DNA from: an uncultured Eubacteriales bacterium
Lineage (GTDB): Bacteria > Bacillota > Clostridia > Lachnospirales > Anaerotignaceae
Assembly (NCBI GenBank): GCA_959604475.1
Contig: CAUHBX010000107.1
Coordinates: 1-5,101 of the forward strand
Length of the DNA: 5,101 bases
Direction of reading: 5' to 3'
This document shows positions 1 through 5,101 of this stretch, piece after piece. The position numbers and the translations under genes are program-made. Below the pieces are notes generated by a model that was given only the letters and a program-made list of their open reading frames with translations, did no database searches and was not told the DNA's origin. The first letter of the stretch is position 1, and the number at the start of each line of letters is the position of its first letter.

Positions 1-1989
1 TACCACCTTGTCCTTAGCAATATCCCATTCAAAAATAATATCATTGGTCTGCTCCAAAACAATCTTATACCGTTCAAGGCTGAGTCGCAGCTCCTCCTCC
101 ACTTTTTTGGATTTTTCTATATCCACAATCGCACAGTAAATTTGTTCTTCCCCGTTTTCAAATACAGTCTCGCCCCTGCTCAGCATCCATGCATATGTGC
201 CGTCCGGGCATAATACCCTATATTCAATCTCAAAGCCTGTTCCTTCTCTAAGCTGGCTCATAAGCTGCTTTCTTACGCGTTCTCTGTCGTCAGCATGTAT
301 TAAATTGATAAGCCTGTTTTGAAATCTGGCCTCAAACTGCTCATTTGTGTATCCAACAAATGTATCGCTGGCATATGTTATTGTAAAATACTTATCATTT
401 CTGCATTTACATATGCCGTTCATTATTGTCCCCAAAATTTTTCTGTCGTCTTCTTTAACTGGATATATTTCAGGAGTATCCATACCAAGCTCGTCCCAAA
501 GCATAAGAATTTTTCTTAAATGAGGATGTTCGGTATCTATTCTAAGTGCGGTCATTTCATACCATTTATAACCATTATTACTGTTACACTTAATCCTATA
601 TTTCCAGCTCTTCTTAAGCAGTCCCTCAGCAAAAAATTGAGGCATTTCTTTTTTCCAAATATCCTCAAGCAGTCCTATGTCATCAGGCCAGACAATTTCG
701 TTATTAAACTCATCAAATATTTTTTCGAGGCTGTCTCCCCGGTAAATATTGCGAAGCTCCGGATTAGCCGAGTAAACAATATGGTACCCTCCGTCAGCAA
801 AGTCAATCTCAATTGCAGTTGAATTTACATATCGGAGAACAGCATGATATTTCATCTGCTCCATCTGAAGAACACTCGACTGGAATTTAGGTGTCGGTAG
901 TGAAATTTTGTCACCACTGACTGTTGTTATACTGTCATCAGAATACTTTTGTATTAGAATGGCAAACTGGCTGAGAACGCTTTTAAAACATTCAAGCAGC
1001 TTTGGAGAAAACATACCGCAGTCTCCGTTTAAAATCATGTTAGCAGCCTGTTCATGCGAAATTGCCTTCTTATAAACCCTGTCTGATGTAAGAGCGTCAT
1101 ATGCATCGGCAATGCCTGTTACCTGTGCACATATTGGTATTGAGTCGCCAATAAGGCCATCAGGATATCCTTTGCCGTCCCATCGCTCATGGTGGTATCT
1201 GCAGATATTATAGGCATATCTTAAATACTCCTGGTCACTCATACGGTCAAGGCTTTCCAATATTTCGCAGCCCTTGACAGTATGCTTTTTCATAATTTCA
1301 AACTCGTCCTGCGTAAGTCTTCCTGGCTTATTAAGCACGCTGTCAGGTATTGCGATTTTGCCAATATCGTGCATTGCCGAAGCATCAGCTATAACGTCTA
1401 TTTTATGGTCGTTTAAATCATATTCAGGACAATTTTGATTTACTTCCCTAAGAAGCGCCTTTGTAAGGAGCCTTATACGCCGTATATGCTGACCGGTTTC
1501 AACACTCCTATATTCAATAATTGAAGAAAGGCCGTCAACCAGAACCTCATTAGTCTCCTTAAGCTTCCTGGCCTGTTCCGCTACAAGGCTTTCCAGATTA
1601 TGCTTGTGAAGGGAAAGCTCAATAGTATTATGTACACGCCTTCTGACGACATGAGCCTCGAAGGGTTTTATTATTATATCAGAAGCGCCTAAATCAAAGG
1701 CCTTCAATTCACTTTCAACTGAGTTATCCGCCGTAATGATAATAACCGGAACCTCATCTAGCAATCCATTGCCTCTGATTTCTTCAAGTACCTGGTATCC
1801 GTCCTTAACGGGCATTATTATATCCAACAGCATAATTGCTATGCTGCTATGGTATTCATTTAATAACAATAGAGCCTGCTCTCCATTTTCAGCCTCCAAA
1901 ATGCGGTATTCGTCCTTAAACAAGCCTCCGAGTATGGCACGGTTCATCTCTACGTCGTCTACCAGCAGTATGGTGTTGCGCCTCTGCAT
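1..1989 (-). CDS. Response regulator with HD-GYP c-di-GMP phosphodiesterase and C-terminal PAS domains (3' partial)
   Basis: The frame is open from the ATG at 1989 to the window edge, giving 663 codons without a stop. Residues 5-120 form a receiver domain: acidic pair D11/D12, phosphoacceptor D56 (LLDIIMP), T86 and K108 (KPF). A short helical linker follows. Residues 150-345 form an HD-GYP domain with every signature I looked for: H168, HDIGK at 207-211, H236, HHE at 266-268, GYP at 274-276 and DAYDALT at 295-301, so it should hydrolyse cyclic-di-GMP. Residues about 378-500 look like a divergent PAS domain, 515-630 a clearer PAS_3-type domain, and a third PAS starts near 640 (QTNDIIFEWD) and is cut off. 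No membrane segment is visible, so it is probably cytoplasmic. GGAG at 1999-2002 lies 9 nt before the ATG. It follows the Hpt gene by 41 nt and probably shares its promoter. A further output domain such as GGDEF may lie beyond the edge, but this is inference. Confidence 0.93.
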   Translation of the reverse strand, partial: MQRRNTILLVDDVEMNRAILGGLFKDEYRILEAENGEQALLLLNEYHSSIAIMLLDIIMPVKDGYQVLEEIRGNGLLDEVPVIIITADNSVESELKAFDLGASDIIIKPFEAHVVRRRVHNTIELSLHKHNLESLVAEQARKLKETNEVLVDGLSSIIEYRSVETGQHIRRIRLLTKALLREVNQNCPEYDLNDHKIDVIADASAMHDIGKIAIPDSVLNKPGRLTQDEFEIMKKHTVKGCEILESLDRMSDQEYLRYAYNICRYHHERWDGKGYPDGLIGDSIPICAQVTGIADAYDALTSDRVYKKAISHEQAANMILNGDCGMFSPKLLECFKSVLSQFAILIQKYSDDSITTVSGDKISLPTPKFQSSVLQMEQMKYHAVLRYVNSTAIEIDFADGGYHIVYSANPELRNIYRGDSLEKIFDEFNNEIVWPDDIGLLEDIWKKEMPQFFAEGLLKKSWKYRIKCNSNNGYKWYEMTALRIDTEHPHLRKILMLWDELGMDTPEIYPVKEDDRKILGTIMNGICKCRNDKYFTITYASDTFVGYTNEQFEARFQNRLINLIHADDRERVRKQLMSQLREGTGFEIEYRVLCPDGTYAWMLSRGETVFENGEEQIYCAIVDIEKSKKVEEELRLSLERYKIVLEQTNDIIFEWDIAKDKVV

Positions 1990-2030
1990 TTATGTCAACT
2001 CCAATCCAAAATTTCAGTTCATACCCGTTA

Positions 2031-2387
2031 TCATTCTTTATCTGCTATAACCAAGCAGACTTTTTCATATTCCCTGTCCAACTCAGGAAGAAGCTCCATT
2101 GCCTTCTTAGGTTCATCTGCCCGTATACTGTCAACTATTTCCGCACAAATACGGAATATGCTGTTAAAGCCCAAATTCGCCGAGACACCTTTAAGCGTAT
2201 GCGCAGCTATAAGCGCATCATCAAGCTTTCCATCTTCAAATGCAGGACGAATTTTACTGTAATTAGGGTCTGATAAAAACTTAAGCAGAAACTTTTCATA
2301 CATCTCGTCATTTGAACAAAAGCGCCTCATCGCTCCTTCGTAATCCACATCTATTTTTAAAAGTGCGTCAATTCTTTCCTGCTTCAT
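2031..2387 (-). CDS. Free-standing Hpt histidine phosphotransfer protein
   Basis: This 118-residue protein is a single Hpt domain, the four-helix module that passes phosphate between receiver domains in phosphorelays. The signature AAHTLKGVSANLGF places the phosphorylated histidine at H63, followed by the usual K66, G67 and a conserved small-residue/N-L-G stretch. Length fits an Hpt domain with no catalytic ATPase, so it cannot autophosphorylate; a partner kinase or receiver must supply the phosphate. The ATG at 2387 is supported by a perfect AAGGAGA (2395-2401) 7 nt upstream, and by a promoter about 65 nt upstream. The next gene, 41 nt downstream, encodes a receiver protein, and that receiver is the obvious candidate partner. 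The domain call is strong; the partnership is inferred from gene order. Confidence 0.93.
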   Translation of the reverse strand: MKQERIDALLKIDVDYEGAMRRFCSNDEMYEKFLLKFLSDPNYSKIRPAFEDGKLDDALIAAHTLKGVSANLGFNSIFRICAEIVDSIRADEPKKAMELLPELDREYEKVCLVIADKE

Positions 2388-2447
2388 AGAAAAATCTCCT
2401 TATCATAATCTCAAGCTGATACGCCCGAGCCACATTAATATATATAA

Positions 2448-2479
2448 GATAAATTATAGCAATCCTATCAGAATTTATC
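2448..2479. repeat. Inverted repeat overlapping the Hpt operon promoter, candidate operator
   Basis: The arms GATAAATT (2448-2455) and AATTTATC (2472-2479) are perfect 8-bp inverted repeats separated by 16 bp. One arm overlaps the first bases of the -10 region and the other covers most of the -35 hexamer. A dimeric regulator bound here would block RNA polymerase. The arms are AT-only apart from the outer G/C pair, so chance is a real alternative. Confidence 0.35.
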
Positions 2480-2481
2480 AA
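2453..2481 (-). promoter_or_regulatory. Sigma-A type promoter of the Hpt/HD-GYP operon
   Basis: On the minus strand TTGATA (2476-2481) is followed after exactly 17 nt by TATAAT (2453-2458). A TG one base before the -10 gives an extended -10 element. The predicted start near 2446 leaves a leader of about 58 nt before the Hpt ATG. It sits just past the terminator of the preceding unit, where a promoter would be expected. No transcription data are available. Confidence 0.8.
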
Positions 2482-2522
2482 GCAAAGTCGTTAACAGAAA
2501 GCCAAACTGTCAATTTATACAT

Positions 2523-2561
2523 AAAAAAACCCATATCAAGGCGATGGCCGCCTTAATATGG
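2523..2561 (-). terminator. Rho-independent terminator after the alkyltransferase-kinase gene
   Basis: Read on the minus strand, arms at 2549-2561 and 2531-2543 form a 13-bp stem with a 5-nt loop, followed by a run of seven U (A-run at 2523-2529). One position is a U-G wobble in the minus-strand RNA but would be a C-A mismatch in plus-strand RNA, which fits minus-strand function. It lies 18 nt after the stop codon at 2580 and separates this unit from the Hpt operon promoter. Confidence 0.9.
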
Positions 2562-2579
2562 CCCTTATATCAAAATCCT

Positions 2580-3971
2580 TTAATTAAGCTTCAATGCTTC
2601 TTTAGCGGCTCCGTAAATTCCTGCATCATTTTCCAATTCGGCAAGCACAATGGGAGTACGCCTAACTGTTTTAAATGCGCTTTCCATAAAATATTTTTCA
2701 ACAGCATCACTGACAATTCTCCCCGCCTTGACTACACCGCCTGAAAGAACAATTATTTCAGGGTCAACTATAGCGGCTATATTTGCCAAGGCTCTTCCCA
2801 GATATTTTCCAAATATATCTACAGCCTCTAAAGCAATCTTGTCTTTGTTTTTTGCCTCGTCAAATATGTTCTTAGCGCTCAGTTCCCTGTTTCTCAGGGC
2901 TGATTGAAAATTGTTTCTTTCTAACAATTCTTTTGCTGTTCGTACTATCCCGGTTGCTGAGGCATATGTCTCAAGACAGCCGTTTCTTCCGCAGTTACAG
3001 CTTCTTGGGCTGTCATAATCAACGGTTATATGTCCTATTTCTCCACCTGCACCATTAATTCCTACTAGCACCTCATTGTTAATGACAATTCCTCCGCCGA
3101 TTCCCGTACCTATAGTTACCAGTACCATGCTGCTGCGGCCCTTTCCGCCGCCCATCCACTGTTCTCCAAGTGCCGCGGCATTGGCGTCATTTAACACACA
3201 GGCTTTAATTCCTGTCAGCCTCTCTATAATACCTGAAGCATCAACGCTGTTTTTCCACATCAGATTAACACAGTGTTTAACAACTCCTCCGGCAACGGGT
3301 CCTGGAACCCCGATTCCTATTCCCTTTACGCTGTCTCTGTTAATGTTGTTTTCCTTTATAAGCTCAAGTATGCCATTAGCCGCGTCATCAAGAACATAAG
3401 CAAAATTATCGTCATTTCTGGTAGGTATTTGCTTCTTAGCTTTTAATGTACCTTCCTCGGTAAAAAGGCCTATTTTTATTGCTGTCCCGCCTATATCAAC
3501 CCCAACAGCCATTTTATAGGAATATTTTTTCTCTAGATTAAGCAGTTTTTCTTTAATATCAAGCCCCGCGCCATATCCTGTAAGTGAGCCGTCAGCTCCT
3601 ATTATTCTATGACACGGATAAACTATTGCTAAGTGGTTTCTATTGTTGGCCATGCCTACAGCCCTAAAACCCCTTGGGCATCCGGCCATTATAGCTATGT
3701 CTTTGTAGGAAGCTGTTTTTCCATATGGAATTGTTCTGATAGTTTCCCAAATCCTTTTTTGAAATTCCGTGCCCTCCAGCCTTACCGGAAAATCGAATTC
3801 AGTTCTTTTCCCATCAAAATATTCATCAAGCTGATTCATAGCCATTTTAATCAGACCAGTTTCTTCAAGTTGCCAGTCCCTTTCTGAAAACGTTATATCG
3901 GTTATGGCTCCGTCTTCCTCAGCTATTCCAATCCTGCCAACATATGTATCATAGTAAAATATTTTCTTCAT
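2580..3971 (-). CDS. Fusion protein: O6-methylguanine-DNA methyltransferase joined to ROK-family glucokinase
   Basis: This 463-residue ORF carries two complete enzymes. Residues 1-153 match Ogt-type alkyltransferases, which move alkyl groups from O6-alkylguanine in DNA to their own cysteine: an N-terminal ribonuclease-like domain, the IPYGKTASYKDIA helix-turn-helix region (81-93), RAVG at 103-106, and the acceptor C120 in PCHR. The usual proline before the active-site strand (N-P) is H here (NRNHL). Residues 154-463 are a full ROK sugar kinase, most like clostridial glucokinase, which phosphorylates glucose with ATP: DIGGT (159-163), GVPGPV, catalytic D262 in LNDANAAALGE, TIGTGIGGG (286-294), EIGH and the zinc site H314, C325, C327, C332 with E334. 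There is no linker beyond a few residues. The kinase has an in-frame ATG at 3512 but no clear ribosome binding site, unlike its neighbours. The first ATG directly follows the HAD stop; GGAG at 3981-3984 lies 9 nt upstream. Substrate of the kinase half is inferred. A homopolymer error could have fused two genes. Confidence 0.92.
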   Translation of the reverse strand: MKKIFYYDTYVGRIGIAEEDGAITDITFSERDWQLEETGLIKMAMNQLDEYFDGKRTEFDFPVRLEGTEFQKRIWETIRTIPYGKTASYKDIAIMAGCPRGFRAVGMANNRNHLAIVYPCHRIIGADGSLTGYGAGLDIKEKLLNLEKKYSYKMAVGVDIGGTAIKIGLFTEEGTLKAKKQIPTRNDDNFAYVLDDAANGILELIKENNINRDSVKGIGIGVPGPVAGGVVKHCVNLMWKNSVDASGIIERLTGIKACVLNDANAAALGEQWMGGGKGRSSMVLVTIGTGIGGGIVINNEVLVGINGAGGEIGHITVDYDSPRSCNCGRNGCLETYASATGIVRTAKELLERNNFQSALRNRELSAKNIFDEAKNKDKIALEAVDIFGKYLGRALANIAAIVDPEIIVLSGGVVKAGRIVSDAVEKYFMESAFKTVRRTPIVLAELENDAGIYGAAKEALKLN

Positions 3972-4625
3972 TTAAAACATCTCCGCTATGTCCTCTGGGA
4001 TTTCAGCAAGTCTATATACGCCGGACTCTTCGAGCTTATCCTTTTTTCCGTATCCGTATAAAACTCCTATACATTTTATTCCGCTTTCCCTGGCGCCTAA
4101 TACATCGTAATGAGTGTCACCAACCATAATAGCATCGTCTTTATCTGAAATATTCATGCTGTTAATTACATGATTTATTACAGCCGTTTTATTTTTTCTC
4201 TCATGCTTGGACGTATCTCCGCCAATAAAGTCGAAATATTGAGCAAGGCCGAAATGTTCCAGAACCTCAACCGCAGAACTTTCCGGCTTAGATGTGGCAA
4301 CGCACAGCACTTTTCCCATATCCTTAAGTTTTTTCAGCGTATCCTTAACACCCGCATATACATTGCATTCAAATTTACCTACAGTTGTATATCTTTCACG
4401 GTATGATACAAGCATTTCGTCTGCCTTTTCTTTGTTTACTCCAAATATTTCCATAAACATTTCACCAAGCGGAGGGCCGACAAATATTTTCAGGTCCTCA
4501 AGAGGCGGGCATGGCATATTGTGTTTTTCAAGAGCGTACTGTATTGAGCGAGTAATGCCCGGGTCTGACTCAGTAAGGGTACCATCAAGGTCAAAAAAAA
4601 TATATTTACACTTTAACTTATTCAA
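3972..4625 (-). CDS. HAD-superfamily phosphatase, phosphoglycolate phosphatase-like
   Basis: This 217-residue protein is a subfamily IA HAD hydrolase, a cytoplasmic Mg-dependent phosphatase. Motif I is FFDLDGT (nucleophile D12, acid/base D14), motif II is ATSKP (110-114), the motif III lysine is likely K144 or K146 (KNKT), and motif IV is VGDTHYD (D170, D174). The alpha-helical cap with VGPPLGEMF (49-57) resembles Gph and related phosphatases. The true substrate could be phosphoglycolate, a nucleotide or a sugar phosphate; the motifs do not decide. The start is TTG at 4625: an in-frame TGA lies three codons upstream, no ATG occurs before motif I, and GGAG (4636-4639) sits 10 nt upstream. Its stop at 3972 abuts the ATG of the alkyltransferase-kinase gene, so the two are probably translationally coupled. 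Its ribosome binding site lies in an inverted repeat. Confidence 0.92.
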   Translation of the reverse strand: MNKLKCKYIFFDLDGTLTESDPGITRSIQYALEKHNMPCPPLEDLKIFVGPPLGEMFMEIFGVNKEKADEMLVSYRERYTTVGKFECNVYAGVKDTLKKLKDMGKVLCVATSKPESSAVEVLEHFGLAQYFDFIGGDTSKHERKNKTAVINHVINSMNISDKDDAIMVGDTHYDVLGARESGIKCIGVLYGYGKKDKLEESGVYRLAEIPEDIAEMF

Positions 4626-4634
4626 AATAAATCA

Positions 4635-4677
4635 ACTCCAATAATGTTTTATAATTAATTTAACATCATATTGGAGT
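4635..4677 (-). promoter_or_regulatory. Leader hairpin that would hide the HAD gene ribosome binding site
   Basis: The outer arms ACTCCAATA (4635-4643) and TATTGGAGT (4669-4677) are a perfect 9-bp inverted repeat. Inner arms ATGTT (4644-4648) and AACAT (4662-4666) extend it by 5 bp after a 2-nt bulge, around a 13-nt AT-only loop. In the minus-strand RNA the 3' arm holds the GGAG Shine-Dalgarno and the 5' arm holds its complement, so folding would block ribosomes. U-rich sequence after the 3' arm could instead make it a weak attenuator, and it could also be an operator in DNA. Confidence 0.5.
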
Positions 4678-4690
4678 AAAAACAAGCCTT

Positions 4691-4918
4691 TCAGCACATA
4701 TAATCGTCTGCTGTTTCCGCTAAATGAATGGGACACACATTATTCCTTAAAAGCAAAGCGGCAAATTTTTCAGCCTCCGTTTTTTCCGCATAAAGGCCTT
4801 TTATGTAATCCTCGTCCGAACTGTTTGAAATCATAACCCCATAAACATTATCATTTTCCAGCAAGTAGTAGTTATTATGCGGGAATTCTGCTGCTGTTCC
4901 AAAATAAATTTTATTCAT
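4691..4918 (-). CDS. Small protein resembling the DUF6514 family
   Basis: This 75-residue protein has no signal peptide or membrane segment. Its layout recalls DUF6514, a small uncharacterised family of Clostridia: a YYLL strand, a VYGVMIS strand near residues 25-31, then an acidic helix and an ending of the type NNVCPIHLAETADDYM, comparable to the family's N-x-V-x-P-x-H-L-x-D-x-x-x-D-x ending. The match comes from memory of the family pattern. It ends in Met-Cys. The ATG at 4918 is backed by AGGAGGT (4925-4931) 6 nt upstream, the strongest ribosome binding site here, and by a promoter close upstream, so the gene is very likely real. The HAD gene starts 65 nt after its stop, with no strong promoter between, so they may share a transcript. 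Function is unknown. Confidence 0.8.
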   Translation of the reverse strand: MNKIYFGTAAEFPHNNYYLLENDNVYGVMISNSSDEDYIKGLYAEKTEAEKFAALLLRNNVCPIHLAETADDYMC

Positions 4919-4948
4919 ATTAATACCTCCTATAATTTACCTTTTTCT

Positions 4949-4977
4949 ATTATCAATCATAAGGCTGCAAATAACAA
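4949..4977 (-). promoter_or_regulatory. Probable promoter of the DUF6514-like gene and downstream operon
   Basis: On the minus strand TTGTTA (4972-4977) is followed after 17 nt by GATAAT (4949-4954), matching 4 of 6 and 5 of 6 consensus bases. The predicted start near 4942 gives a short leader of about 24 nt holding the AGGAGGT site. It lies between an upstream terminator and the first gene of the unit, as expected. Confidence 0.55.
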
Positions 4978-4987
4978 CAAATATCCC

Positions 4988-5011
4988 TCGACATATTAGT
5001 AATATTATCGA
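4988..5011. repeat. Imperfect palindrome upstream of the DUF6514-like gene promoter
   Basis: A perfect 13-bp palindrome ATATTA-G-TAATAT (4993-5005) is flanked by TCGA on both sides (4988-4991 and 5008-5011), with one and two bases between. It ends about 10 bp upstream of the proposed -35 hexamer, a usual place for an activator or upstream-bound regulator. AT-richness makes the core less surprising. Confidence 0.3.
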
Positions 5012-5025
5012 CGCTTTTTGTAAAT

Positions 5026-5055
5026 AAAAAAAGCCGTAAAAAGTTATACGGCTTT
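5026..5055 (-). terminator. Rho-independent terminator for a gene to the right of the window
   Basis: Arms AAAGCCGTA (5030-5038) and TACGGCTTT (5047-5055) form a 9-bp stem with an 8-nt loop. On the minus strand it is followed by seven U (A-run 5026-5032, partly in the stem) and more AT-rich sequence. On the plus strand only three U follow, so it works mainly for leftward transcription. Confidence 0.85.
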
Positions 5056-5059
5056 CCTA

Positions 5060-5101
5060 TTATTGTATTTCCTTGAGTACAGTACAGATTTCGAGTGGGT
5101 T
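5060..5101 (-). CDS. Possible C-terminal end of a gene beyond the right edge
   Basis: One minus-strand frame is open from the edge and ends with TAA at 5060-5062, giving NPLEICTVLKEIQ. The stop is 4 bp before the terminator hairpin, which is where a gene end is expected. The other two frames are also open across these few bases, so the frame is chosen only by its position relative to the terminator. Nothing can be said about function. Confidence 0.35.
   Translation of the reverse strand, partial: NPLEICTVLKEIQ

Noticed and set aside
1995..2005. 11-base match TCAACTCCAAT shared with 4632-4642
   Set aside because: Both copies contain a Shine-Dalgarno site (GGAG on the minus strand) at its normal distance from a start codon; the extra matching bases can be chance.
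1736..2050. Plus-strand ORF of 104 codons
   Set aside because: It is antisense to the receiver domain of the regulator, has low-complexity Ser/Ile-rich composition and matches no recognisable domain.
2388..2446. Possible cyclic-di-GMP riboswitch in the leader of the Hpt/HD-GYP operon
   Set aside because: The leader is only about 58 nt from the predicted start, too short for a known cyclic-di-GMP riboswitch, and I saw no matching conserved core.
2508..2513. Perfect TTGACA on the minus strand
   Set aside because: No acceptable -10 occurs 16-18 nt downstream; the promoter at 2453-2481 fits far better.
3076..3399. Plus-strand ORF of 107 codons rich in Pro and Ser
   Set aside because: It is the reverse of the Gly-rich ROK kinase motifs and so a shadow ORF.
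3510..3512. Independent start of the kinase at its internal ATG
   Set aside because: No Shine-Dalgarno at proper distance is visible, only A-rich sequence with a GAG about 18 nt away, so I annotated the single fused ORF and left separate translation as a finding.
4294..4644. Plus-strand ORF of 116 codons
   Set aside because: It lies antisense to the HAD gene, whose catalytic motifs are intact in the minus frame; no family features were seen.
4626..4690. Separate promoter for the HAD gene
   Set aside because: The best pair, TTGTTT and TAAATT with 17 nt spacing, matches only 3 and 4 of 6 consensus bases.

Overview
The window looks like chromosomal DNA from a low-GC Gram-positive anaerobe of the Clostridia, possibly Lachnospiraceae. 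This is inferred from AT-rich intergenic DNA, consensus AGGAGG/AAGGAG ribosome binding sites, a TTG start, U-tract terminators, a small DUF6514-like protein and a ROK glucokinase of clostridial type. No database search was possible, so the taxonomy is a guess. All recognised genes lie on the minus strand and read from right to left.

Right edge to centre (5101 to 2523): a few C-terminal codons of a possible gene end just before a hairpin terminator (5026-5055). A promoter (4949-4977) then starts a unit of three ORFs: a 75-residue DUF6514-like protein, a HAD phosphatase of the phosphoglycolate phosphatase type starting at TTG, and a 463-codon ORF that begins immediately after the HAD stop codon. 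That last ORF encodes a complete O6-alkylguanine-DNA alkyltransferase (residues 1-153) joined in frame to a complete ROK-family sugar kinase (residues 154-463). A 13-bp hairpin with a U-tract (2523-2561) ends the unit. Between the small gene and the HAD gene, an inverted repeat would hide the HAD Shine-Dalgarno sequence in a hairpin.

Centre to left edge (2481 to 1): a good extended -10 promoter, overlapped by an 8-bp inverted repeat, drives a two-component output operon. It encodes a free-standing Hpt phosphotransfer protein and then a large regulator with a receiver domain, an intact HD-GYP cyclic-di-GMP phosphodiesterase domain, two probable PAS domains and the start of a third, cut by the window edge after 663 codons. 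No histidine kinase is visible, so the phosphate must come from a kinase elsewhere or beyond the left edge.

The most notable item is the alkyltransferase-ROK kinase fusion. Its junction contains a run of six A residues, and a -1 shift there reaches a TAA one base before the kinase ATG. The fusion may therefore come from a one-base loss, a homopolymer sequencing error, or a site where ribosomes could make both fused and separate products. The second is the regulator, where PAS domains follow the HD-GYP domain instead of preceding it.
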